Source of the DNA: Aphelidium insulamus
Taxonomy: Eukaryota > Aphelidiomycota > Aphelidea > Aphelidiaceae
Reading direction: 5' to 3'
Assembly: GCA_036784855.1 (NCBI GenBank)
Contig: JAZDSV010000023.1
Coordinates: 124,001 to 188,000, forward strand
Length of the DNA stretch: 64,000 bases
In this document: positions 21,603-33,662 of the stretch, piece by piece
How positions within the stretch are numbered: the first letter of the stretch is position 1
Layout: every line of letters starts with the position of its first letter
The notes under the pieces: generated by a model
Seen by the model: the letters and a program-made list of their open reading frames with translations, nothing else
Told to the model about the DNA's origin: nothing
The model's database searches: none
Position numbers and translations under genes: made by a program

Positions 21603-23704
21603 ATGCCCGAGCTGCCGCTCGTGGTCGACTGCGGCACCACCTTGCTGCGCGTGGGCATTGGCGGTGATGCTTACCCGTGCCGCGTGCACTTGCGTCGTCG
21701 GTATCGTTCCGCGAGGTGCATGGACCGCGGGATTAGCGATGCTGAAGCGACTGACGTGGCGGCCGAGCACGAACTGGCTGAAGAGCTGCGATACTGTGCC
21801 GGGGTGCTTGCCACGTCGGCCGCCGGTGGGAGCCCTTTCGCCGAGCAGCTTCAGGTTGGCTCTGCAAGTGATAATGTGTGCGTGTGCATCGACTCGGCCG
21901 CGCTGGCTGCCACCGAGAAGCGAGTGCTGATTGCCGCGTTGGCGCGTGCATTTCCCACCTGTGGTCGCGTGTTATGGATTGATGTGCACGCTGCGAGCTT
22001 GATGACCCTGTGTCCTGCGCCGAACTCTGTCTCGGCTGGAGGCTGCAATGCTGCTCTAGTGCTTCATGTTGGACACCGTGGTGCCTCCGCTGCGGCGGTA
22101 CGTACTCACTGTGGATCTACAGGGTGTTGCATCATCTGTATGTGTGAAGTGTTTGTATAAATTTATGTGTGTATGTATATGTATGTTGTATGTATGTATG
22201 ATGAATGTCTATAGTTGTATGTATGTATTATGTATGTATGTATGTGTGTATGTATGTGTATATGTGTGTGTGTGGATGTATGTCTATGTATGTGGGTATG
22301 TATATGTGTGTGTGTGGATGCATGTAGTTGGATGTATGTGTGCATGTATGTATATGTATGTATGTGTGTATATGTGTGTATGTATGTATGTATGTATGTA
22401 TGTATGTATGTATGTATGTATGTATGTATGTATGTATGTATGTATGTAGTGTATGTATGTATGTATGTATGTATGTGTATGTATGTATGTATGTATGTCT
22501 GCATCTATCAATGAATATGTATGTATGTATGTGTGTATGTATGTGTATAGTTGAATGTATGTATGTGCATATTTTAAATATCAACCGTAGCTGTGTGACT
22601 TCAAGCCCGTTGCGGGCGCCGCAAGTTATTGCCATAGTCCGTTTGGCGGTGCTGCAGTGACCAGATGTTTACGTTTGCTGTGTCTGCAGCACGCCAACTT
22701 GCTGATAGACGACAACAGCGGCGAGAGTGTGATTTCGGTTCCTCTGAGGCAGACACGCGGACAAGGTACAGTTGGCGAGTCGGTGCCCGCGAAGCGATGG
22801 CAATGCCCTCTCGATTGGCCTGATGAGCTTTGGGAGGACCTTAAGGTTAAAGCTTGTTTCACCGTAGGCCGCTCAGCGCAAGCGAATGTGTCGGACGTGC
22901 GTCATGAACTTTTATTCGACGATGGCAGCGTGGCTCACCTAATCGTTCCTGGATTCGTGCGGTGGGCATGCACGGAGCTGTGGTGGGCGGGCGAGTGCCA
23001 CATTGACCCTCTTGATGACGGCAATTATGGCGTCGCTGAAGCCGACCTGTCATTCGTGGCTGACCTTGCAAGTCGCTGGGATGAATGCGGACTACCGGCA
23101 ATGGTTGTGTCTCTGCTACGCAAGGTGAGGACCAGTATCTACACACCGATCTCTGATGCTAATCGAGCACTAGGCGCCGCTGGACTTGCGACTGCCACTG
23201 GTGCAGAGGATCGCGATCGCTGGCGGACCCACCCAGACACCCGGCTTCCGCTGTCGCCTCCACAGCGAGCTGTCATTACTTCTGGCCGCAGACTTCGAAC
23301 TGAAATCGCTGCAACCGCACATTCAAGTGGTCGCATCTCCTCTGCACGGTCTGGCACTGTCACATTCGCCGTCGGCACAGTGCCATCAGCATGTGACTGC
23401 GGCGTGCATTCCTTGGTTAGGCGCTTCAATGGCCGCGTCGCTTCTCCCACGACCCACATCGGCGCTTCCGAGACTTGGCCCAGCTGAAGCTTCAAGCGCC
23501 ATTGGTTTGACTGAGACGGCAACGAATCCCGCGGTGTGGTCGACTCTGTTTGCCGCTGTCGATTCCGGAAGAGCTGCCGCCACGCTGCCAGCCACTGCTA
23601 GGTCATTCATGTACCGGCACGCCGGCTGGAAACTGTCTGACGATGGCCAGTGGATCCCGAGCTATTCTGCCACTGGCGCCACAAGTGACACGCCGTACCA
23701 TTAG
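21603..23704 (+). CDS. ACTR10: actin-related protein, Arp10/ACTR10-like (dynactin pointed end)
   Basis: Actin-fold protein. Three exons (21603-22097, 22690-23124, 23174-23704) give 486 aa. Visible are the phosphate-1 strand LPLVVDCGTTLLRVGIGGD, a phosphate-2-like AALVLHVGHRGAS, and IAIAGGPTQTPGFRCRL (adenosine loop). The late segment IPWLGASMAASL corresponds to the C-terminal WxGGS-like region of actins. The divergent phosphate loops and late WLGAS motif resemble Arp10/Arp11, which caps the dynactin pointed end. Another divergent Arp cannot be excluded. Intron 1 is about ten times the usual length because of a TATG microsatellite. Confidence 0.62.
22150..22565 (+). repeat. (TATG)n microsatellite filling an Arp intron
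   Basis: About 400 bp of TATG/TGTG/TATA-type units, with a pure ATGT run around 22378-22446, inside a 592-nt intron (22098-22689). Long open frames on both strands here are artefacts of the tetranucleotide. Confidence 0.95.
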
Positions 23705-23812
23705 AAATGACCATGTAGCTGCACATACATCCGTAAGGTATTCATTCATAAGGGCTGTGGCTGCAGTGTTGTGTATGTGTCTGTGTACGCACGCGGGCCT
23801 GTTTGCCACGTG

Positions 23813-25002
23813 ATGGTTGAGCAGGCATTCGCGGCGCTAAACGATGACACGGCCGGGCCAGTGCCGTTCCCACTGCCTGCAGGTCACTCGCTGCTGGCCG
23901 TGCGCTGGTGTCCTGATATAGACCTGCTGGCCGCGGTGAGTAGACGTTCGGCAGCCACCACCGCACAGCAGTCGAAAGTGCCCTACGAATCCTCTCCGTA
24001 CACCCACGCACTCACGGTGGTGCGCTACGACCTCGGTCGGCTCTTTTCTCTGGCACTGGCACCGGCAGTGTACGTGCACGCACCTTGCGCCCGCATTGCA
24101 TCTGTGCCCTCCCCCGTTCACCTTAACTAACCCGCCCTATAGGCCTGCGAGCGAATCAATTGGCCGGGATCTGCGTGACAGAGGCATTGACGACAGCGTG
24201 CACATTGTGTGGGAGAGCGGCGCTAGAGCAGGCGGCCGTGATCAGCGTGTGGCGGTGGCCATCGGCGGGTTTGTGTGGGCTACGCGCGGTGTGGATGCGC
24301 TGCTGGCCGCTGCTGGCCACGATGGAGGCAGCAGCAATGCCATGGGCCCGGTGTGTGCTGCTTAATGCTGCTGTTGTGTACTGGCTGACTAGCTGGCTAA
24401 CATGCGGCTGCGCAAGGTTGGCTGCGGTGGTGGTGCCGATGTCGCCATTGAGCCGTGTTTGGCGCATAGTGCCTCAGTCACGGCACTGCTCTGGTTCCCC
24501 GTGCAATCAAGTGCCGCGAATCCCGTCAGCCGTGCCGCCACTTCATTGCCGCCACTTGCTCATCGTGCCGCACTATGCAACGAACTTGCCGGTGGAGGTT
24601 TGTCCAGCTTATTGGTAGTTGGTGATTCTGAGTCACGCTTGCACTTTGTCGCAAATGGCTGGTTCCCCATGGGCTCTATCAAGGTTGGGGGTCTGTCATG
24701 CGCCTCGTCCGTCGTGGATTGTGTGATGGAAAAGCGTAACGCCCGCTTGAATGTATCTGCTCTGCTTTATGATGGCGTACAGGTATGTGCATGACGCATC
24801 TGCGGTCAAGTTGCCTCAGTCTGTGTTGCAGTTGAGCCTTAGCCGATGGACGTTGGGCGAGGACTTTACTAGCTCGGGGCACTGCGCAGTTTCGTCGTTA
24901 TTGCGCGCTCGAGACTTGACGATTTACATCCGACACCAGCTGGACTCCACCGTACGCAGAGCACTGACTCATCGAGCATCCGTCCTGGATGCCTTCCTAT
25001 TT

Positions 25003-25047
<45 letters not shown>

Positions 25048-26415
25048 TTGTTCATACTAAGTAGAACATTGTAGACGGCGTGGTGGACGCTAATGACTGG
25101 TCGCAGCTGCTGTTACACGGTAGATGCTCGCCAGCTCTGCGCGAGTGTCTAGGTCGCGCTAACATGACGGTAAATACCGCGAATTTGTATTGGGCTGAAC
25201 TTTTTTGTTGCAGAAGCTATGTCGTGAAGTAGAAGATTTGTTGGCCAGCGAATTGCACAGTCCTTGCCAGGTTTTTTTGATTCCTGCGGCGGAAATGTTG
25301 CTGGCAGAAGTCACGTCACTACATGGAATGGCAATGTGGTGCGATAAAATATTTATATTCATTAATTGTTTTGATGTACTGCAGGCATCCACATATATGC
25401 GAGTCGGATCTAGTTGGCCGACTGAAATCAAACATCTTCGAGTTGCTTCATGGGTTATATTTATTTCAACGAGTAGCCTCTGCAGAACTGAAAAAATTGT
25501 GCATATTCAAGGAATGGGCCGTTTCGACGGCGACAAGGCTTTTACCGCCAAACAGCACCGATGAAGATAAAGTCGAGGTGATGCCCGTTCCCATGCATTC
25601 AAACGCCCAGTTGTTGCTTGAGATCATCCGAGATCTGCAAACTAGAAATCCACTTATTGCCTTTATCCGATCCACACCATCTGGCCAAAATAATTCCGGC
25701 CGTGACCGCTGCTTGCATTATTGCCTTGGCGTGGTTGAAAAAACGTTGCAGTCAGTCCAGGAACAAGTATGCTCGTCTGCGATGCAACGAATTGTGATGA
25801 ACGAGTCTGTAGCGCTTGGTGATGTATCAGATAAAGGGCTGATCGCCCGCAAATGCATGCTTGGTCACAATGCCGTAAGTACATTTTTTTTTCAGTTGAT
25901 TTTTTGTCTATCTAACGCCACATATTGATAAGGGAACCTTTTTTGTCGGCTGTGTTACAGCGAACCCTAGCGGTCTGCTAACGATGAAGATTATTCTGGA
26001 AGAAACTGGCGCAGTTCTACAGTCTACTTCCTTGATATGCGGTCAATTTGACGAAGTGGCATGCTATGATGATAGCAGCATGCTTGCCCTCATGCAACTT
26101 GAAGGTGACTACGTATCTTGATTTCAGGCTGTCACAATTTGTCCTAAGTAGCGGTTTGCAGATGATAATATGCAGTTACAAGAGCACTTGTGCCAGATCA
26201 AGTATAGCCTCGTATTATCGCCGAAAATTGTTCGACGACACTTGCTTCCGTTTGCAACAAGAAGGTCCGTTACAACAAAATCCGCCTCGCCTACGCTAGT
26301 AAGACTGGCTGTTGAATCGCTCCGAAAAACGGCAGCAGTCATCACTCGCGATGGACGGCGAATTTGCTTGCTGGAAGTCGTTGATGACGAGCAGGATGAT
26401 GCAGCATTACCATAA
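23813..26415 (+). CDS. ANAPC4: anaphase-promoting complex subunit 4
   Basis: Scaffold subunit of the APC/C ubiquitin ligase. Nine exons (23813-24069, 24143-24350, 24417-24782, 24820-25003, 25075-25169, 25214-25338, 25385-25874, 25933-26104, 26162-26415) give 716 aa with all phases consistent. The N-terminus has WD40-like strands (LLAVRWCPDIDLLAAV, VTALLWFP). The APC4-long helical domain is clear: WSQLLLHGRCSPALRECLG, CREVEDLLASELHSPC, LLAEVTSLHGMAMW, then FELLHGLYLFQRV. The C-terminal strand (KTAAVITRDGRRICLLEV) matches the end of APC4 proteins. The GT repeat at 25004-25034 lies inside the fourth intron. Confidence 0.82.
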
Positions 26416-26472
26416 TTGAAGCAAATATTTTTCTTATCATGCTGTATTGGTTTGTTTTGATCACCATAGTAG

Positions 26473-28345
26473 CTAAATGAGAGTCGGAATAATCCATTCC
26501 CACCACGGCCGTTCTGGCACAAGCTCTGATCTGTAGTCAACTAGCCAGTCATGCCATTTGATGGGCCGATATGTGTCCGCATTCACGGTAGTTTGGCCGT
26601 CATCTTTCCGGCAAAAGGGGCGTTCTTTGTATAGATTGCGGCGCACCAGATTGAACGCCGACATTCTCTGCTTGTGACTGATTGTTCGGTTGCCAGTAAT
26701 ATGGCGAATAAGATCGACCGAAGGTCTAGCAGATCGCGGCATATCTGGCAGCGACCGATCGACGGCAAATAGGCCAAAATGCGGGCAATAACCGTCGGCC
26801 CATTCCTGCGTGAAAATATTATCAAGAGCACAGTTAAACTCCCAAAGCCGTACCCAGTTATCAGAGATGGTCCAGAATACAAATGCTTTTACTGGAATTC
26901 CATGATCGATGGCTTTCTGGACGGCCAGGAGATGTTCAATTATGTACGATGGTCGAAGAATATCTGTCGAGTCGGATATTCCATTCTCCATGATGTATAT
27001 TGGCAACGTCCTATTCAGCTCGACATTGAATCGCTTATGAAAATCATCCAGGAGTAGAAATAGACCGTCCGGCGATACGGCTCGTCCACTTTCCGAGTAC
27101 TCTCTGGCAGAGTCGATACTTATGCCGGTAACAGCAACAAGCTCGGTGCCATAATAGTTCTAATTGCGCAATATTGATTAATAAAATAAACATTGTAGTA
27201 TGCAAGTCGCGACAAAGTGTAAAACTTGCCATTCCGATATAGTCGATCGAATGCATGATGCGGTACATGAATTCCAAGTTCATCAAATAATCCATGAAAG
27301 CTGCAATGGGACCAGCAATCCAGTTGCCTTGATACCACGCAACATTATGCGCGATCCCAGTCATCGCCGGTGCAGCCGACGCGGGGTGGCCACGGACGGT
27401 ATCCAGCTGCTTGATGATGTTGTATGCACCAATGTGCGCTTGGGCCATTTGTGAGTAGGCCATAATCACAGTTCCCTGGACAAACGGCAAGTTCCAGTAA
27501 GCCTCCCATAGAATGGGCTGGTCATTCAGTCGGCCTGGCCACATGCAGAGTCCATAGACCAGATTTCCAAACACCGCCGGCTCATTGAGCGTAACGTAGT
27601 GGTCCACCAGTGAGGCAGTGTACGGAATGAGGTCACGCACAAAAGCCAGAAAATGCTCTGTAGTTGCCGGGTTGACCCAGCCGCGGAATTCTTTGCTACC
27701 GGCCCAGCGCGGCAACGAGTAGTGGAACAATGTAAGCGACACTTGCATACCGCGCTGGCGCACCATGTGCATTATGCGCAAATAACGCGCGAGAGCATCA
27801 TTATCTTGGATGCCATCGCGACACGGAAAGCTGCGGTCATCGTCGGCACGACCACCAACAAGGCCTCGTTTGTTACAGAACCGTGCGCCGGGCATGTGTG
27901 GCGTCAGCCGTCCCCAGTCTACCCCCATGCGAAAGAGCTACATGAAATGAGTTAACATGCTGAACAGGAGTAGTTGGCAGCGACGCACCGACACGCCCGT
28001 TGATTGCGCGAGGTCAATGTCCACCTCGGGCTGACTCCAAAATAAGACGCGGTCCTGCGGGAACGGCGCTTCGGACCACCGCGGAATATTGCCGTCGAGA
28101 GCCCATTGCAGCCACGTGTCGTTCAGCTGATCCTCGACGTGAGCTGGCGCTGTGGCCACGCCAAATACAAAATCAGGGCCGAACGAGGCAAGCAAAGTGT
28201 CGTTTGTCGGGGGCGGTGGGACAAATGGTGGCAGGCTTGGCAGCACCAGAAGCGCCAGCGCAATTGCCACAGCGGCAGCGAGCAGCAGTGGAGTCCAGCC
28301 AGCGCCGTGCCCAGCCTCGGAGGTGGCGTGGGAAATTTTAGACAT
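26473..28345 (-). CDS. membrane-anchored GH1 enzyme, SFR2-like (galactolipid galactosyltransferase family)
   Basis: Four exons, all introns phase 0 (28345-27989, 27937-27230, 27159-26854, 26805-26473), give 567 aa. One N-terminal membrane span (LLLAAAVAIALALLVL) is followed by a GH1 barrel: FGVATAPAHVEDQLND, FRMGVDWGRL, TLNEP (acid/base Glu), NYYGTE, YIMENG (nucleophile Glu) and FWTISDNWEWADGY. The EYSESGRAVSPDGL and ILRPSYIIEHLLA blocks are the SFR2 pattern rather than ordinary beta-glucosidases. Plant SFR2 remodels galactolipids at the chloroplast envelope in freezing. Intron 2 (27229-27160) is GC-AG; intron 3 is 48 nt and stop-free. Function here is inferred from family only. Confidence 0.8.
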
Positions 28346-28394
28346 TTTCTGTGCACGTTCCGCCAAAGGTCCACGCTATATTACTGGCAACTAT

Positions 28395-28425
<31 letters not shown>

Positions 28426-28526
28426 ATGGGTGTATAGGTGAGTGCCGTGTGTATTTAAAGTATGTGAGAAAGGTCGGTGGCGCGGTTTCATTCATGAACC
28501 ACACTGCCGGCAACTGCGCACACACT
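28346..28526. other. short intergenic with TA repeat
   Basis: A TATA microsatellite (about 28397-28425) between the GH1 start and the eL19 stop. No gene. Confidence 0.6.
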
Positions 28527-29320
28527 TTACTTTGCCGACACGGGAGCAGCGGGGGCTTCACCAGAGAGTAGAGCCTCCTTCTTGGCGGCAACGCGTACGG
28601 CCCGACGCTCACGGGCGGCCTTGGTCTTGTTGCGGTGGGCAGCGGCTTGTTCGCTAACACGACAGTTAGTACACCATCACAAAATGCTATTTTAGTATCC
28701 CACGACGAGCGCATACTTGAGCAGTTTGGCGCGCGCTTGGTCGGCCTTGGCCTTGTGAATGTACTCCATCAAGACGCGCTTGTTCTTGAACACATTACCC
28801 TTGGCCTTCATGTACAGCACGTGGTACAGATGTTTGTCCACTTTGCCCGACTCGCGATACTTGCGCAGAAGGCGACGAAGGATACGCTGACGACGCATCC
28901 AAATGACCTGCGACGGCATCCTCGCATCGGCAGTTCCGTGCCGCTTTCCGGTGCCACTGTGGCGACCCTTGCGCTTGGCCTCAAGATGGGCGCGAGTGCG
29001 TGCACGCGATGGCACAGCGGCCGGTTTGCACAGAATCAGACCGTCTTTGACCAGCTTGCGCACGGCTTGTCCTACACGCGATACACACACACAAGTGAGC
29101 AAGGGCACCTGATAATTCGAGCTTTTGAGCATCGGGCATACGTGAGTTGGCGGCAGAGATGTCGGTGGCCTCGTTGGGGTCCAGCCAAACTTTGCGCTTG
29201 CCGCACTTCATGACGCACGCGGCCAGGCGCTTCTGAATGCGCAAATTCACCCTGAGATCGAGGTAGTGCAGGTTAGCGTGTCGAACATTACACCACACGC
29301 TGACACACGGCGACGTACAT
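28527..29320 (-). CDS. RPL19: 60S ribosomal protein eL19
   Basis: Large-subunit protein spanning the intersubunit bridge. The ATG is split: AT at 29320-29319 joins G after a 66-nt intron, giving [11 protein letters not shown]. Further exons carry [64 protein letters not shown] and [16 protein letters not shown], a near-perfect eL19 match. The Ala/Lys tail ends APVSAK. Four exons in all. An intron right after the start codon is common in ribosomal protein genes. Confidence 0.97.
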
Positions 29321-29453
29321 GTCTGCAATGCGTGGATGGGTGGCGTGGATGGATGGATGTGAGCTGGATGGATGGGATGGATGGTCAGGTTGGCCAAATG
29401 ATTTGACCCTGACCCAAAGCCGTGTGATTGCGCACTTACATATATATATCATC

Positions 29454-29734
29454 ATGGCACCGCAGTTTCTGGATAGTGCGTCGCGGCGCATACTGCGGGG
29501 ATGGTGCGCTACAATGCTCTGATTTCTTAGTTGTACATATACACTTGATAAACGGCTAACGTGGCTGTGGTGTGCAGGGCTATGCTACTGGGCGGCGCAT
29601 TTGCCGCTTACCAGTTGGTAAAGTGGCGCGCACACGGTGAGCGAACACGATCCTTTCTCCTCGACAAGGAGTGGGAGAGGCAACATGGGCCGCGACCTAA
29701 AATTCCACCGCCGTCTTCATACACTGGTTCATAA
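29454..29734 (+). CDS. small single-pass membrane protein, probably mitochondrial
   Basis: Two exons (29454-29503, 29578-29734) joined across a Trp codon, giving about 68 aa. It has a short basic N-terminus (SASRRILRGW), one hydrophobic span (AMLLGGAFAAYQLV), then a charged and Pro-rich tail (LDKEWERQHGPRPKIPPP). The size and layout resemble small inner-membrane assembly or accessory subunits, but I recognise no family. It shares a ~130-bp divergent upstream region with eL19. Confidence 0.55.
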
Positions 29735-29755
29735 TCAGCCGACAACTTTTTCCAT

Positions 29756-30884
29756 CTATTTCTTTGACACCTTGGTCTTGCTACTTGAGTCGGACGTGTA
29801 CTTCTTGCTCTTCTTCGTCTCAGGCAAAATTTCAGTAGTAGCGGTACTGCATTCTTTTGCCGCTTCCTGTTCCTTAGGAGCGGTTCGCGCCTTTTTTCTG
29901 CTCGATTTTTTTGGCGACCGGACTTTTTTAACCTCTGCCTTTACAAAGCTGTCGTCCTCCATGCGTGATGTCCTTTTATGGTTGAAGCAAGCCGGCGCTT
30001 CCGACTTTGTCTCGGCCACATTCGGAGCCGAATTGGCGCTGGTCAAGCCAAGGCCCATTCTGGCAGGCGCCTCGTCCCAGTCGTTACTACGATTGTCGAC
30101 ATTTGCGCGGCTAGTATTCAACTCGGGATTGATATTAGCCGCTGTGAGTCTCTGCGCAAAATATGCCGATATGCTCGTGTTTCCGCCACAGGTAGACTCG
30201 TTTGACTTTGAGTCTGGTGAATTTTTGCATGTTTCCTTCGATGCTTTCGCGCGAGTAATAGCGTTTCGCACACCGAGAATATCTTTCAAATCTTGGCTGC
30301 TGCTTATGGAGCGCTGCTTTGCTCGCTGAAACTTTGCGCGATGTCTGCGTGACGTGAAGTACAGTACACGTGTGGCATTATTGCACTTACGCGTGGCGGC
30401 GATGTGGTACTGCGGTTGCGACAACAGACTTTTCAGTTGATATTTTACTAACTACGTCAGCCTCTACGCCGTTAGTGTCCACAGCGTGCTGATGCTGATG
30501 CTGCTGCTCGTTTAGCGATGCTAGCAACGCGCTGAATGCATCCGCCTGCTCCAACCAGTTGTCGGCGGTGCGTTTTGTGGCGCCGACTCCTTCAGCGCGG
30601 GTTACATCGCGGCAGACATTAACACATCACGGGCTCACCCAAATTGTCCACATTCCTGGCCACACCAATGTGACTCGTCGTGCCATCCTCGTTAGCACCA
30701 AGTCCCTTGCCGGCACTCCAGCCCATGCGCTGTAGCAATTTCACCCCAACGCGACTCCCATCTATTCAGTGAGGTATGAGACGATGCAGCTATGCGTGGA
30801 TGCCCGTCCAGTACCGGTAGCCCACGCATTGTTGCGGGGATCGGCGCGTATGCGCTGCTTGACTTTTACACCGGCAAGGCCCAT
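29756..30884 (-). CDS. PINX1: G-patch protein PINX1/Gno1 (telomerase inhibitor, rRNA processing)
   Basis: From ATG 30884: DPRNNAWATDGSRVGVKLL, then the G-patch (MGWSAGKGLGANEDGTTSHI), then NWLEQADAFSALLASLNEQ. These three blocks stand in the order and spacing of PINX1/Gno1, which stimulates the Prp43 helicase and binds telomerase. Further on are HRAKFQRAKQRSISSSQDLKDILG and SAYFAQRLTAANI, both PINX1 landmarks, then a Lys/Ser-rich nucleolar-type tail. Four exons with introns of about 46-53 nt. A QHQHQH stretch comes from a short CAGCAT repeat. Confidence 0.87.
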
Positions 30885-30939
30885 CGCGTTTTGCTATATA
30901 TATAATAATATTATTATTTATGGTGGCTTTTTTCGGGTC

Positions 30940-31021
30940 CTCTTCCTTCTTCATTTCTTTCTTCTTTCATTCGTTTCTCTCTCTCTCTCTCTTGCTTTCT
31001 TTCTTTCTTCCGCCTTTTCCG
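30940..31021 (+). promoter_or_regulatory. long polypyrimidine tract just before the PHD gene start
   Basis: About 80 nt of almost pure C/T, including CTCTCTCTCTCTCT and TTTCTTTC units, ends right at the ATG (31023). It could be a promoter or 5' UTR element, or a trans/cis splice acceptor-like tract. The facing PINX1 gene starts at 30884. Confidence 0.5.
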
Positions 31022-31022
31022 C

Positions 31023-32381
31023 ATGGCACCAGGTAGTAATGCACGCAATATAGTATTTGATGCTCAGTATGCTGACTACCTGGACGCAGTGCCAGTGAGG
31101 AGTACTGGCGGTCTGCCGCACCGATCAAATAGCCGCGTCAACGAGAGCTCCGTCCACGTCGAGTCGTCGCTGCTCGCAAATGGCGTGGTAACTTCATCAG
31201 TCACCGCTTCTACGCCAGTCTCCGATTTATCTGATGCCACCACGGCCTTTTCATGTGCTTATTGCGGTAATTTCCCTTCAGTATTTGTGATGGTGGTGGC
31301 GTTTATTGATTGATCTTAGCGTCTACCAATTTGTCTGCCAATGACGCTGTTCGGTGCGGTCACTGCAAATCATGGCAACACGCCCCATGCATAAAAAAGT
31401 ACCTAGCGCAGTGTAGCAACTGCAAATTTATCATGGATGCCAAGTTAGTATGCAGTTGTATGTTTATAGTAAATACTTTTCACAAACAATTGCAGTGAGC
31501 CCAAATCTGTCGTTGCACAGACCAAAGTGGCAAAAACTGCGCGCGCGCAAAAGAGCAAGAATGAACTTTTGCAGTCGTACTACCACCAGTTTACCGCTAA
31601 TATTGCGTCGTCGTCATCCAAACGCAAAACGTTGAATAGCCGTGCCGCTGAGCAGGTATGGATGCCCAATTACGAATTGCTGGATTCGGGGACATGGATG
31701 TCTCCCAAAAACAAGCAGACGTCCAAACAATTGGATGTCAGTGACGATGCGCCTTTGGCCAGTGCCGAGCCAGCAGCGCAACTAAAGCCTGTTGATGGTA
31801 CTACATTCGCGGCCGACCACACAGCTAAGAAGAAGACCTACTTGACCGATAATAAACAGCCTGGTGCGCCGCAGCACAACAATAACAAGAAGAAAGCTGT
31901 AAACGTCGACAGTACGAACGCGTCATGTAGCATATCAAAGTCAAGTCGACGTCAAATGATCATTCAACGATGCAGTGACGATACCGACTGTGCCTCGCAG
32001 TGGAACAGCATATGGCGGAGGCACGAATTTATGACGAAACGAGTTTCGAATCTAGGCTGGCTTGATACACGGCTAGAAGCCAACTCGAATCCGCAGCGAA
32101 GCAGTAATTCTTGCCCTACGGAATGTGTCGATTCTAACGACCCACTCTACATGGAGCATGCCGGGACGTTGATTGCAGAACTCTGCTCTGATGGTAACTC
32201 CAAGGTAGATCCATGGTCGGATGTAGTACGCGCGCAGCAAGTTTTGCGTAAGTTACTACAAGACTTCAGCAATCAACACAAGAAACCGCTACCGATACCA
32301 CCGTCTGCACATATGGCCGAGCAGATCACATCTATGCAGGACGAGTGCGCTGCACACGTACTCTCTTCGGATGAGCGCTAG
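31023..32381 (+). CDS. PHD-finger-like zinc protein
   Basis: Three exons. The zinc module spans intron 1: CAYC at the end of exon 1, then VRCGHCKSWQHAPC and CSNCKF, a C4HC3-like arrangement with the WQH of PHD fingers. The rest is Ser/Lys/Asn-rich and disordered, with a helical C-terminal part (DPLYMEHAGTLIAEL, AQQVLRKLLQDFSNQHKKPLP). This suggests a chromatin reader or adaptor. No other domain is recognised. Intron 2 lies near 31443-31495. Confidence 0.6.
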
Positions 32382-32447
32382 ATGTCTCAATCATTGGCTT
32401 CTTTCAATATATGTGTGACACTACAGAATATATGAACAAGCGTTCGT

Positions 32448-33587
32448 TCAGTTGACTCGGTCCGCACTCATGCGCTCGATAACGCCCACAACCAGCGCTT
32501 GCATATCTCTTGCACGTGCTGTGCTAGTCTGCAATACTTCCTCGTGCGTGGCCTTCCCGTCATGCTCGTCGCCTGTGTCGAGGCCGTCGTCGCCCATTGT
32601 CACCAGGTTGGTGACTAGGCTGAGTGCCAGCACCCGCAGCCCACAGTGGCGCGCGACAACGACTTCCGGCACAGTGGACATCCCCACCACGTCGGCACCG
32701 GCCAATCTCAGAAACCGAGCTTCAGCTTTAGTTTCGTATGACGGCCCAGCCACAAAGGCGTACACTCCTTCTCCGACAGTGTCGACGGGCATCCCCAATT
32801 CATTGGCCACTCTGGCAGACACCTCACGCAGCCTCTTATCATATCTGGATGAGGCGAATGTTAAGCGCACACTTTTGCATTAAATTAGCACGATAACTAA
32901 CGCATCACTGGTGGCCGGGAATCTCTGCGTAATAGTCGTCAGTTGCATGCATCAAAGTAGTTGTATATAATATACAAATCATAATGTTATATACTATACA
33001 ACACTACTCACCGGTCCAAAGAAATCCAGGTTCGGGCCAAAGAGCGGATTGTTCCCGGCCATTCCCGGGAAATTCAAATGGTCCTTGAACATCATCACGC
33101 TGCCGACGCGGAATTTTGCGTGGTTCAACGAGCCAGCAGCATTGGTGAGTAGCACGGTGTGCACTCCCAGAAGAGAAAATATTCGCATTGGATAAGTGGT
33201 GGTGGCCATGCTGTGTCCCTCGTACAAGTGCAGGCGGCCCACCATACACACGGTGCGGGTAGCATGAGCTCCCAACACGCCAAACACCAATTTGCCGGCA
33301 TGCCCGTGCACTAGAGGATTGTTATTAGTGTTTATAGACGTGCCTAGGTGCTGCAGTATCACGCCACCGGTGGAGTTGCCAAAGTGTGGAATGTCCACGT
33401 ATTTGAATTCTAAACGCGCCGCGGACCCGCCCTCTGGCCCGCCGCCAAGGGGCTTAAGTGCGTCGACCAGACCGCCCAGTCCACTTCCACACACGATAGC
33501 CAGCTCCGGCTTCCATCCGGTTGGCAGCCTGGCCACCAGCCACTCGCGCGTCGCCGCCAAATTTTCCGGCAATTCGCTCGCGCCCAT
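32448..33587 (-). CDS. PNP: purine nucleoside phosphorylase (trimeric type)
   Basis: Phosphorolysis of inosine and guanosine in purine salvage. From ATG 33587: LAIVCGSGLGGLVDAL (phosphate site), IPHFGNSTVHGHAGKLVFG, VGRLHLYEGHSM, VLLTNAAGSLN, GSVMMFKDHLNFPG, NPLFGPN, RFPATSDAYDKRL, YAFVAGPSYETKAEARFL (Glu/Met purine site), GADVVGMSTVPEVVVARH and LVTN. Four exons; the intron in the ST|VHGHAG codon and those flanking RFPATSDA are 50-90 nt. Complete and conserved. Confidence 0.95.
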
Positions 33588-33662
33588 TTCTCTCCAGTCT
33601 CAAACCAGCAGTTGTTGCAGCATTGTTACGGCGCACACTTTGCCGCCTTTGGGAGCACCGGA

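Noticed and set aside
22163-22660. Long open frames on both strands with YVCM / HTYI repeats
   Set aside because: Created by the TATG microsatellite; they lie inside an intron.
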